Part shown: piece by piece, positions 11,498 through 22,170 of the stretch
Layout: every line of letters begins with the position of its first letter
Position numbering within the stretch: the stretch's first letter is position 1
NCBI GenBank assembly: GCA_003956705.1
Contig: QZCP01000002.1
Coordinates: 268,155-332,154, forward strand
From: Brevipalpus yothersi
Lineage: Eukaryota > Arthropoda > Arachnida > Trombidiformes > Tenuipalpidae
Reading direction: 5' to 3'
DNA length: 64,000 nt
The notes under the pieces: generated by a model
Databases searched by the model: none
What the model was told of the DNA's origin: nothing
What the model saw: only the letters and a program-made list of their open reading frames with translations
Made by a program: the position numbers and the translations under genes

Positions 11498-13478
11498 CTC
11501 AATCACTTTCAGCCTAGTTTGTCGCATTGATATTGGAACACTTGAACAAGTGTGTGTTGCCAATTGGCTTATCTTTTGGGCTTACCTAGGAAAGATAGCA
11601 CACTTAATTCTTGACAATTATAATTGTAATTATCAGCTGGATAAATTCTATGGCACGTGGAGAGAGTGAACAATCTGTGATTGGTGTTTCAATGATTTAG
11701 AAAAAATCTGAAAAAAAGTTTCCGAAAAATACTTTTGGTACAAATTCTCTCCCCCTTTTGGACAAGATTTATCTGAATAAAAGATGGTCATTATCATTAG
11801 CATTCATTAGTTTTGATGGGAAATGAGGCTTATCGAGTGGATTCATTAGACAGATATTCACAATTAATTTTCACCACTGTCTATGGGAGTTTTTTTATTG
11901 AAAAAAGTTAATCTCTTTCTCCCTCTCCTCTCTTACCCTTGTATTATTCTGACAAAGTGGGAGGTAATTGATATAAATGTATGTTCCCAGGGCATATTCA
12001 TTGAGCCTCATGAAAAACAACAATTATCATGAACCATTTCGAAATCATTGCCGGCTATCCTTCTCACGCTTCGATCATAATCATGATTTGGCTCACGAAA
12101 GCTGATTAATTATTCAATTATTAATTCTTTCGATATATATATGTTTTGAAAGAAAATGATATATATACCCCACATGCTTCCTGCTACTAATTTTAATCCC
12201 CAACTTATTTTTCTTCTCTCTCTCTCTCTCTCCTTAATCTAATTTCCAGTGACGAATGACACTAATGGTGCATATGAACATTTTCCGACCAATAATACAT
12301 CGACACCGGTAGCCACAAGCAATGGCCTTAGATCCATGTCCGTTGATACCATATCCAATGGTGCTTATCAGCAACATATATCTCACATATATCCACGAGG
12401 TACCGAAAATCATGAACATGAGCCCATGATACCTGCTGCTAATCAATCGCACCATCAACACCATCAACAATCCCATCAACAACGTCCTCCATCCTCATCT
12501 ATGTCCAGTAATGGAGGACAATCTGGCGGCAACAGAGTCAGCGGTGGTACTGGTGGTGGTGGTGGTGATGGATCGAATGATAATAATAACAATGTTCAAC
12601 AAACAAATCAAAATCAACAACATCAATCAAATCTTTCATTGGCATCATCTGCCACTATGAATGGTTCTAATGGCTCGAATCCAAATCATTCCTTAAATAC
12701 CGCTGCTGCTGCTGAAAGTATGCTTTTCACTCATCAATCGATTGGAGAAACTGACACAAGTACCGTTAACCGGTGTAATCATCACCACCACCACCACCAT
12801 CATCCATGCCATCCATCCCATGGTAGTTCAATAATATCTCCAGTCACAGTGACCCCTGTGTCCACTGTGAATCCAATTTTGCAATGGTCAAATCCACACC
12901 ATCACCACCATCACCATGGTCCATTAGGTCCACCGACTATGGTTGGCACCGCAATTGTTGTCGGTGGTGATCCTGTCCATGCTGGTCCTGGAGCCTCTGG
13001 ATCTGGTGGCAATGGTGGTGGTGGTGGAGGCGGTGGAGGTGGTGCCAGTGGTACTGGGGACGATGGTGGCAGTGGCGGTGGTAGTATTGGTGGTAATCCG
13101 ATGTATGAGAATTCTGGTGGTAATTCGAGTATGTTCCAAATTGATTCTCCATCATCACCATCACCGATAATGTTGACCAATATGAAAAAATCTAAACGGC
13201 AACCTCAGCCGATACCAGATAATTGTAAAGATGATGCATACTGGGAACGTCGTAAGCGTAATAATGAGTCGGCCAAAAAATCGCGTGAAATGAGAAGATG
13301 GAAAGAACAGCAGACCACATATCGTGTCAAATTGTTGGAACAAGAGAATTTGAAACTTAAAACAGAGGTCACCATGTTACGCAATGAGCTGGATAATTTG
13401 CGTAAAATATTGTGTGTCGAGAGACGAGATACATTGAATGATGGTGAATCAAATGGTGATACCAAAATGATTACATGA
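8694..13478 (+). CDS. bZIP transcription factor, PAR/HLF/Giant/CES-2 group
   Basis: Three exons (8694-8736, 9320-9742, 12250-13478) join through two phase-1 introns to give about 564 residues starting MSTSNGGVTSD. The bZIP domain spans residues about 482-548. Its basic region has YWERRKRNN followed by ESAKKSREMRR, and a leucine zipper follows with heptad Leu/Val positions (LLEQENLKLK, then LRNELDNLRK). The YW..RR..NN..A..SR signature is typical of PAR-related bZIP proteins, which bind DNA as dimers in the nucleus. The rest is low-complexity: His runs near residues 240 and 295, Gln/His-rich stretches in exon 2, and a Gly-rich block before the domain. The start is the only ATG giving an open phase-1 first exon that splices into exon 2. 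The exact orthologue (Giant, Pdp1, CES-2 or HLF) cannot be set by eye. Confidence 0.87.
9743..12249 (+). other. Large intron 2 of the bZIP gene
   Basis: The donor is GTAAGT at 9743 and the acceptor TTTCCAG ends at 12249. It contains GA tracts, including a long one at 11439-11495. I see no nested gene. Intron 1 (8737-9319) is also without other features, except a GT run near 8977-8994. Confidence 0.8.
11439..11495. repeat. (GA)n microsatellite in bZIP intron
   Basis: A long uninterrupted GA run inside intron 2 of the bZIP gene. Confidence 0.95.
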
Positions 13479-14125
13479 TGATGTTGATATGGAAGGGAAA
13501 AAAGATGTGAATCAAAAAGGAAAATTAGTATTCCTTAAGCATACATATTTGAACACAACTTCTGTCGCGCAATCATAATCAGTTTCTTGTCCAGAAAAGT
13601 TCTTTTTCTTTCCATTCAATGATATGATACATGATACACATGATATATTCCATTCATATCATGCTGGAAGCATATTTCATCTTATGTGGTATGTATGAGT
13701 GCGATATGTGTAACACACACAAACTTTTTTCTTCCTCAATTTTTCCAACTCTTTTTGGGCATAATTTGGACAGCAAATGAGATTGATCATTAGTGAAATG
13801 ATTGATCAATATGATCAAGATTGAGTAAGAAGAAAGAGAAGCGATTAAAACCAAAAAATTTTGAGAGAAAAATTTTCGCCCACACTTTATACTATTTACT
13901 ATCACCAAAGATAAGAAAAATTTGGATCATGTTCAATGTCCTTGGATTACATTATATATATATATTTACTTGTTAAATTCATTGAAGAAAATAGCTTGCA
14001 TATCATTTTGCCCACCTTTATATTCAATCAATAATATTACATCAGTAATTGCCATATTTTTTTTGCGCCCAAAAAAATATGAGATATCGGATGACGATTG
14101 TGATGATATCTATAAAAAAAAGATA

Positions 14126-14131
14126 AATAAA
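14126..14131 (+). terminator. Candidate poly(A) signal of the bZIP gene
   Basis: AATAAA in AT-rich sequence about 650 bases past the stop codon. It is the first canonical hexamer I noticed on this strand. The long UTR makes this tentative. Confidence 0.4.
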
Positions 14132-14723
14132 TGAATAACAGTTTACACCTGTAAATGTTGATTTTTTGGTGGAAAATATTTTCTCTCTCTCAATCAGCCA
14201 GCAAAGATCAAGGATTTTTTGTCTCCAAAATATAAGATCTTTCGAGAGTAACTCGATAATCTGCTAGATTGAAATTTTTTTTCAGGTTCTTGCAGCTACC
14301 CAAAAGTGTAATGATTTCACTTTCTCTTTCCATTCTTCATTCCTCTTTTTCGGGCAAAAGGATTAAAATTCGACTCCCTTTCTTACCATGATCTAATTAC
14401 AATACAATATTTGGCGATAGTAGTGGCTAGATATCAATCAGATTTGGCAAATTTTTCTTTTATTTTTAGCTATCAATTGTTTACCATGCCATTGGTTGCC
14501 AATCATGCCCTGCCTCCGAGTTGATACCATTTGGTAATAATAATCGTACAATCAACCAAGGATATCACACATAAACAACAGATGGTTTATGATACGATTC
14601 TGTGATTTCTTATATTATAACATGGTGACGATTGGAAAAATCCTTCCAGCAATATCAGAGGCACTCTAATCAAAACACCTTAGAACACCTTAGAACAAAA
14701 TACTCGTACATGTATTCCACCAC

Positions 14724-14754
<31 letters not shown>

Positions 14755-15071
14755 TTCATAGGTCCAACTAAGGGGATGATTTACTGATGGAATAAGCTAC
14801 GAAAAGTCAAAAATTTTTGTAACTTTCGAGGTCTAATATACTTTTCTCAAACACTATCATCATCCATCATGAAGAACACAAGAACAACATGTATCTTGAG
14901 TTTCAATCTGACAAATCAATCATAAAGATAACTTTTCTTCTTCTCTTTCTCGACATGTAGCCTGAAATACGATGAATTAGAATTTTGAGATCTAAAACTG
15001 ATTAAATCGAAAGACGAAAGGGTTATATCATGATCACCTTCGATATTATGTACTATAAAATTGGGATCAGT

Positions 15072-15073
<2 letters not shown>

Positions 15074-15136
<63 letters not shown>
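15074..15136. repeat. (GA)n microsatellite
   Basis: An uninterrupted GA run in intergenic DNA. Confidence 0.95.
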
Positions 15137-15140
<4 letters not shown>

Positions 15141-16521
15141 TGGCGCCAAAATTGATGCTCAGGCGAGATGAGAAGCATCAAGAGCGAAGCATTTTGATCA
15201 AATATAATGATCATCGAGACTTGATGAGGGTGTTTCGGAAGGCAATGAGGAGAAAATTTTTTTGCATATCATAATGTTGAGAGAGAGAGAAAAAAATTCA
15301 GTAATCAGTTAACACTACTATGGGTGGGTGACATTGAATTTTTTTAAAGGCAAAAGAAAATTTTTTATTCTCTGATATCGAGATGATAAGGAGTAGCAAC
15401 AGAAAAAAATGATTATTTTTTTCCTGCTTCTTTTCTCTTTCTTCCTCTTTATTATTATTTTCTCTTTCTCTCTCACTTTCTCTCTCTTTCTCTTATTTCA
15501 TCATCCATTCGCAGGTCTTGTCGATAATATGTATAAGGATATAAAGTATTTCGATGATCATGATTACATGATGGAAAGTATAATATCACACACTTTTTCT
15601 AACTCTTTTTTCTCACCCAATAAATAAGATAGGGAGATGCAGAATATGTTCATCCTTCGATTTATGTGTATATACAGAAGGATAACTAGTGGCTCAACAT
15701 ACAGAAACGGTAGCCGAGACACACTTATCCATCCCGAATCTGGAATCACCGTTATTTTATCATCAAGTCTGAATATGGTTCGATTTTGATATAAACCTCT
15801 CTTTGTTCTGATAAGATAATAACAATTCATCCACCAATACAAGGTGATCTGGAATATTTTTACTCACTTAATTCAGAGTTTGCAGAAATATCAGTATATA
15901 AACATGAGTGCTTGATCACCCGCTTGCTTTATTACTGATAATAGATGAAATTTTTTGGTTACTTTGTGAATAAATTAGCAGCTAAGAGCATGATAAATTA
16001 TTTTTCCACAGATAAAAATCTTTTCTACCCCCTTTCGAAAACAATATTCATAGGCTCCGAGTGTGCCTTATCTGGAAAATTGGATTTACACACAGAGATG
16101 GAAATAATAATAATTTATGATTTTAATTAGATTCTGATTTGAATATCGTGATTATAAATAAATTTGTGTGCGTATCAGAATGTAAAAGAGAGAGAGAAGA
16201 AAGGAGGTGAAGTCAATGGGAAATGAACTTGAAATTTTGAAAAACAAGAACGATAATATGATTTGGAAAACAAAGTAGTAGTATGCCAGTACAGTGATAT
16301 TATTTATATATCGATGCTAATTATTTGGGGAAAATAAAACCTTCAGATGGCCTGAAATGCGTGTATCAAGTGTCCGATAGCGATTGCCGGTTAATGTCCA
16401 GTTTTAGCACCATTCTCACTCTTTGCCGCCACTTTTCCTATCCACCTTCGAACGTTTCTCCTCCCCAAAAACATGATAGTGTGAACATTGTCCCAAGGAG
16501 AAAGTTTCGCGAATCGCTCAC

Positions 16522-16529
16522 TATATAAA
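16522..16529 (+). promoter_or_regulatory. TATA box of the GGY-rich gene
   Basis: TATATAAA lies 106 bases before the start codon, in a locally more GC-balanced promoter. With transcription beginning about 30 bases downstream, the 5' UTR would be about 80 bases. This fits a strongly expressed small secreted-protein gene. Confidence 0.65.
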
Positions 16530-16634
16530 TCGCTTCGGACTTCGATTTAAGATCATTATTTGCTTTCTCAAGTTTCGCTTCAAACTTTGCTTTCTCTCTC
16601 AAATTGTTTTAAACACAACCAAAAACTTTTCAAA

Positions 16635-17521
16635 ATGAAATTCGTTATCGTTCTCTTCGCTCTCGTCGCTGTTGCCGCCGCTACTTATGGTGTGTATTGG
16701 TGATAGAATATTTGTGCTAGTCTTGTGTTCCCACTGATTTTCACTGCTCATCTGTTTGTGTGATTCCCAAAATTTCTTTTGGGGAAGATCACAACATTCA
16801 TCTGAGTTCATCAACTAAAATGTGTGTTTCATTTTTCCAGGTGGATATGGACACGGTGGATATGGTGGCTATGGTGGACATGGTCTAAGCTATGGAGGCT
16901 ATGGTCATGGTGGCTATGGTGGTGAGTTTGAATTTTGACTATCTTGAATATATGGTGAACTATCGTTGTGATGCCTCTCGATTCCTTCTATCGGACTATG
17001 TTTTTATTTGGTCAAGAATAAGCACATTATGTTCTTGAAGGCTGATATCTTGTGAACAAACTTTCTCAAACTAATCGAATCTTTCTATCTCGATCAATTT
17101 TGAATAGGAGGCTATGGACATGGTGGCTATGGAGGTTATGGACATGGTGGCTATGGAGGCTATGGTAAGTTTGAATCCTAACTGAATCCTTCTAAGGGAA
17201 TTCTAGCTGAATTATCTTTGATCACTTTTGAATTTCATCTAATCCGGCTTCTTGCATCTTAAAGGACACAATGTCGGATATTCCAAGACTTACTTCACCA
17301 TGCACCAACCAGTGTACGGTTATGGTAAGGGTTACGGTGGTGGCTATGGTGAGTTTGATTGCATATTTCGAGGAAATAGAAACTTTTAAATTGATAAATT
17401 TCATATTTCATAATATTAATAATATTTTAATCATTTTCTCTCAGGAGGCTATGGTGGTCATGGTGGCTATGGAGGTTATGGTCATGGCGGTTATGGTCAT
17501 GGTTATGGCTATGGAAAGTAA
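16635..17521 (+). CDS. Small secreted Gly-Tyr-His-rich (GGY) protein
   Basis: Five exons (16635-16689, 16841-16921, 17108-17164, 17265-17348, 17445-17521) encode about 117 residues. Exon 1 is a signal peptide, MKFVIVLFALVAVAAATYG. Exons 2, 3 and 5 are nearly pure GGYGHGGYGG-type repeat. Exon 4 adds a distinct insert, NVGYSKTYFTMHQPVYGYGKG. All four introns are phase 1 and split a Gly codon, and each internal exon is a multiple of three, so exons can be skipped or duplicated without frameshift. TATA box and poly(A) signal fit the model. Such Gly-Tyr-rich secreted proteins occur in arthropod cuticle, and nematode relatives include antimicrobial peptides. The role here is inferred as structural or cuticular. 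The His content could also allow metal binding. No enzyme domain is present. Confidence 0.88.
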
Positions 17522-17730
17522 TTTCAAAATATATCATTTTTTTAAGATATTTTTTCAGAAAAAATTCCTTGGAAGCTTAACACCCAAATAACATTCTGAC
17601 CACCCAGTATTACCTCTTGTCCATATCTTTTCTATCTTTCTCTCTTCTTCACACTTCATTCACCTTTTGTATCTAAGCATATAAAAGACTAATCCTAATA
17701 TTGAAACCAAAAATCAGAACAGTATTAGAA

Positions 17731-17736
17731 AATAAA
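17731..17736 (+). terminator. Poly(A) signal of the GGY-rich gene
   Basis: AATAAA lies 210 bases after the stop codon and is a good candidate for the 3' end of the upstream gene. Confidence 0.6.
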
Positions 17737-18445
17737 TTCAAAGCTTTCAAGGAAAACAATTTTGTTTCGATTTTTCGCGCAATCAATCGATTATCGAATC
17801 ATTCCTTGTGATCTCAATAATTCTTCAAGTATTTGGATTTAAATTTGAAGAAGAATCAGTTTTTTTCCCTTTTGAACTTGACGGACACTGCAACTGATCA
17901 CATTATAGTCAAATATATATGCTACAGAGGTCAAACTTGTCCCTAGAATATTCTGTTAAGAATATTTCGTTTATAAACTCTCTCAGCTCATTACATGGTA
18001 TTCTCTGACTATCGTTTATTGAGTTACATTTTTATTCGACTTGAGATCTTGTCATGATGAATTATCTGAATTTACAAATATTGTCATACTTGGAGCTGAA
18101 ATTGAGCTCTTCATAATTCATAAGCTTCAGTGTACAACAAGAGTGAAAAAATGAAACGAAATTTCAGACTGGATAGATAAAATGATATTTGATTCACTAT
18201 TCTTCATCAAATTCATTTGAATGCCTCTGAATATGGTCACATTCGGAGACAATGATTACTCATCATTGAACTAGGCCGATTACGTGTATCGTCAAGTAGC
18301 TTACTGATTGATGAAAACTTTCAAAAATTTTTCCTTTTATCTTTCTCCAATTTTCTGATCAAAAGAGCTCCTCATCAGAAGAATGATGAAAATTACTCTC
18401 CACATGATAGAGAAAAACTATCTCAGAGGAGATTAACAAAAATAA

Positions 18446-18477
18446 TTATCATTCCATCGAAAATGATGGAATGATAA
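18446..18477. promoter_or_regulatory. Perfect 13-base inverted repeat
   Basis: The arms TTATCATTCCATC and GATGGAATGATAA flank a 6-base loop (GAAAAT). It sits about 430 bases upstream of the USP5 start and directly precedes two copies of CCGTTAAC. It could be a regulatory hairpin or a remnant of a small inverted-repeat element. Confidence 0.5.
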
Positions 18478-18497
18478 CCGTTAACCAAACCGTTAAC
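18478..18497. repeat. Tandem CCGTTAAC pair, Myb-like sites
   Basis: Two CCGTTAAC octamers are separated by CAAA. The reverse strand reads TAACGG, which fits the YAACNG Myb consensus. Binding is inferred only. Confidence 0.4.
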
Positions 18498-18907
18498 AAA
18501 AACCCACCAACCCATATTCAATGATCAAATTTCACAAGCAAAATATTACCGTCAATCTCATCAACTCAAATCAACAGGTAAAAATAAATTCTGTTCTCTA
18601 CCAAAAAGTCACAAATTTACCGAAAAAAAAAAATTTTCAAGAGAATTCAAACAATTTTTTTCTCAAAATTTTTGAAGAAGTTTCAACTACACCAGCGCTC
18701 ATAGTGGACAAAAAGTGAAACTTCTGTCCTCGTGATTAAAACAAGTCAAACACACAAAAATCTTTACTTTTTTACTTCGCTTCATTTAAATATAGTCGTT
18801 CTTGATTGATTTTGATTGAGTTCCGATTGGAGACAATTAATTGATCACACTGTATTGATTGTATTGGTACTACGATAGGGTAGCTGAGTAAGTGACACAC
18901 ATTGACA

Positions 18908-21900
18908 ATGGAAGTGATACGATCCAAATTGGATGATATTCGGATTCCAAATTCAAGTGACAAGATATACAAAGATGAATGTATTTTCGGCTTTGAAACA
19001 CCGGTAAGTATGCATGTGTGTACTTCTTTCTAATTAATTAATTTATATTGTGGTTGATTGATTGTCATTTTAGTGTGATATGAGTGATATACTCTTTATA
19101 ATGTCTAATTGATTGTTCTGCTTGTTGTATCATTGTAGGAATCTGATGAGGGCCTCTTCATATGTATGAAGACGTTCTTCGGTTTTGGTATCAAGTATGT
19201 GCCTCTTCATTATCAGCGAACAAACTCTCGAATCTATTTGAATATGAAACGAATCAAGATTCAAGTGAGTATTATAATACATTGTAACATTATACTTATT
19301 ACCAGTTAATTGTGCAATCATCATCGCATTTACTAATGGTTTATTGTGAATTAATTTTGTCATTGCCGCATGTAGTCGGAGCCAAGTGATCCCGGTGATG
19401 GTGATGCTCATCCGAAAAAGATAACCAAACTGGCCATTGGAATTGAAGGTGGATACAATCCGAGTGAGGATAAATCAACTTATCAAGAGATTAATTCAAT
19501 TGTGATACTACCTGAGTACCAACGGATACCCTTGCCGAATCTCGAGCTTCCCGAAAAGGTTTATATTTACATCTGTACCACTCTTTTCCTGTGAACCTAT
19601 GATAATTTTTCTTTTCTTCATTTTTGCTCTTCAAAGGTTTTGCAATGTGTATCAGCTATTCTTGCTGCAGAATCTGCTTCCAGGGTAGAAGCACTGACAG
19701 CTACTGCTGGCACGTGGGACGGTGAGAAACGACAAGTTTCCAAATTTGCTGCGAATCTCACTCAACTTGACAATGGAGTGAAAGTTCCACTGGATGGATG
19801 GAAGTGTGAGAAATGTGATCTCAGAGATAATCTTTGGTTAAATCTCACTGATGGAGCCATTCTTTGTGGTAGAAGATTCTTCGATGGATCAGGAGGTAAT
19901 AATCATATGTTTGAACATAATGCTGCCACCAAGTATCCTTTGATCGTTAAATTGGGCACCACGGTTGTGGAAGATGGTAAAATAACAGCTGATGTTTACT
20001 CTTATCCGGAAAATGATATGGTCGAGGATCCATATCTTGAAAAACATTTAGCTCATTTTGGTATTGACATTAAAGCTTTGAAAAAAACGGATAAATCAAT
20101 GTTAGAACTTGAACTCGATTACAACCAAAGAATTGGTGAATGGGCCATCATACAAGAATCAGACTCCAAATTGATCCCTATTCGTGGACCCGGTTACACA
20201 GGAATAGTGAATCTCGGTAATTCATGTTACCTTAATTCTGTCATTCAAGTGTTATTCAGCATTCCTGACTTCCAACAGCGCTACAATGATATCAACATCT
20301 TCCTGAATGCTCCACCAGATCCAACCCAAGAACTTAATGTCCAAATGGCCAAAGTTGCTATCGGTCTTCTATCAGGTGATTACAGTGTCCCAATCAACTC
20401 TACCGAAGGATGTATTGAACAGAAAGGTATTAAGCCGTGGATGCTTAAAAATCTTATCGGTAAAGGTCATCCAGAATTTTCGAGTAATCGTCAACAAGAT
20501 GTGCAAGAATTTTTTTTACACTTAATGAACCTCATCGAAAGGAATCACCAGTCTACCTCAACAATAAATCCAAGCGATTGTTTGAAATTTCAAGTTGAAG
20601 AAAGAATTGAGTGTAATCAATCTCACAAAGTGTCTTATAATTTTCGCACTGACTTTTTGTTACCCCTACAAGTACCGCTCCATAAGGCCATCAATAAGGA
20701 ACAAGTTGAAGAGTATGAAAAAAAGGCTGCCTCAAGTGATGAGAAACCAGAGCCCGTAAAATCAATTGTGCCTTTGGAAGCATGCTTTGACTCTCTCATT
20801 GAACCGGAAATCATTGACGATTACTTCAGCACATCTTTGAAACAAAAGACAACCGCATCCAAATTAACAAAATTGAAAACTTTTCCAGATTTTTTACTTC
20901 TTCACATCAAAAAATTCACTTTCGACTCTAATTGGCAAGAAAAGAAGTTGGACATATCTCTCCAAGTGCCAGAGATATTAGATCTAAGCCGACTTCGAGG
21001 CAAAGGTCCACAGCCTGGAGAGGACATCCTAGAGGAACCTGTAGCATCACCCCAACAAGCTAGCCCTGTTTTGAATATCGACCCGAATCATGTATCTAGC
21101 CTAGTGGAATTTGGATTCTCTCTCAACGCTGCCCAAAGAGCGCTTTTAGTGACTGAGAATTCTGGTGTAGAGAATGCTATAAATTGGCTACTAGAAAACT
21201 CTAATAATCCCAACCTGAATGATCCTCTCACGGAACGTGAATCTTCAGCACCAAAGAGAGTAGAAACTTTTGTACCTGATCCGGTAGCCCTTGATTCACT
21301 CCAAAATATGGGAATTTCTAGAGACAGAGCTACAAGGGCTCTAAAAGAAACGGTAAGTGACTTTTGAACAATCAAATTATTCCACCCTGAAGTAGCCCGA
21401 GACTATCTAATAATTATATCATGCTATAGGTGAAGAAACTTGAATATGAAATCTGTTTATGTTCAGTTAGAACTTTTTTCCTCTACTGTTAAGCTGGAAA
21501 GATTCCTTAAGGGCTAAGAGGTTGAATTTTGATTAGAACTGAGTTTTATATTCTCAGTACATTCTCACATCAAGCCATTCAACATTTTCTCGTTTACTTT
21601 TGAACCTTCTTTGAGTTCAATATCGATGTTTGTTCTTAGTCAAACTAGAGTTCAAAATTGCTATTGATTCTATGTTTGACATTTTTCATTTGAATTCAAA
21701 ATATAATCTAATCTTATTTTCCTTCTTTTTATAGAATAATTCGGTAGAAAATGCTATCGAGTGGATATTCAGCCATGAAGATGTTCCTATGGAGGCTGAA
21801 CCAGTGCAACAGCCTCAACAACAGCCACCGCAAGAAAGTTCTCCTGGTCCAGCTCAAGAGAGTAGACCTTTACGCGATGGTTCTGAAAAGTATAAATTGG

Positions 21901-22061
21901 TAGCATTCATCAGTCATATGGGATCTTCTCCGATGTGTGGTCATTATATTTGCCACATTCTCAAGGAAGATAAATGGATTATATTTAACGATAATAAGGT
22001 AGCTATCTCTCAAAGCGCCCCTAAAGATCTTGGTTATCTATATTTATATAAGAGAATCTGA
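18908..22061 (+). CDS. USP5: Ubiquitin C-terminal hydrolase, USP5/USP13 (isopeptidase T)
   Basis: Five phase-0 exons (18908-19003, 19139-19264, 19376-19558, 19637-21352, 21735-22061) give about 815 residues, against about 835-858 in vertebrate USP5/13. The enzyme disassembles unanchored polyubiquitin. Domains in order: N-terminal variant zinc finger (residues about 25-110); ZnF-UBP near residue 190 (WKCEKCDLR, then LCGRRFFDGSGGNNH); catalytic Cys box GNSCYLN with Cys332 (human USP5 has Cys335); QQDVQEFFLHL; UBA1 near residue 621 (VEFGFSLNAAQRAL); UBA2 near residue 687, split by the last intron; and His box MCGHYICH with His777. All key residues are present, so it should be active. The start matches the human N-terminus (KDECIFGFETP). 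Exon 4 alone carries most of the protein. The UBA1-UBA2 and UBA2-His-box spacers are somewhat short. Confidence 0.97.
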
Positions 22062-22164
22062 ATGGTTTCATGTAACCAATGAATTGGAGTCTCAAACCAT
22101 GAATCAATTTTCAGCAATCATGATTGCTCGTCTTTTTGAGGCTAAAATATCCAATATCCATTCG

Positions 22165-22170
22165 AATAAA
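22165..22170 (+). terminator. Candidate poly(A) signal of USP5
   Basis: AATAAA lies about 100 bases after the USP5 stop codon. Confidence 0.6.

Larger units (their letters stand above)
13479..16521. other. Intergenic region, bZIP to GGY gene
   Basis: The first part is the likely 3' UTR of the bZIP gene. The best canonical signal is AATAAA at 14126-14131, about 650 bases past the stop. It also holds CT and GA tracts (14729-14755, 15074-15136). No gene is supported. Confidence 0.6.
17737..18907. other. Intergenic region, GGY gene to USP5
   Basis: No gene is supported. The main structured element is a 13-base-arm hairpin followed by a tandem CCGTTAAC repeat at 18446-18497. The USP5 promoter should lie in the right part. 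Confidence 0.6.

Noticed and set aside
12911..13180. Pro-rich and Val-rich frames antisense or frame-shifted to the bZIP Gly-rich block
   Set aside because: Shadows of GGT/GGC codon runs in the real coding exon.
19640..19642. USP5 start at 19640
   Set aside because: Three upstream exons encode the conserved N-terminal domain in frame, so this point is internal.
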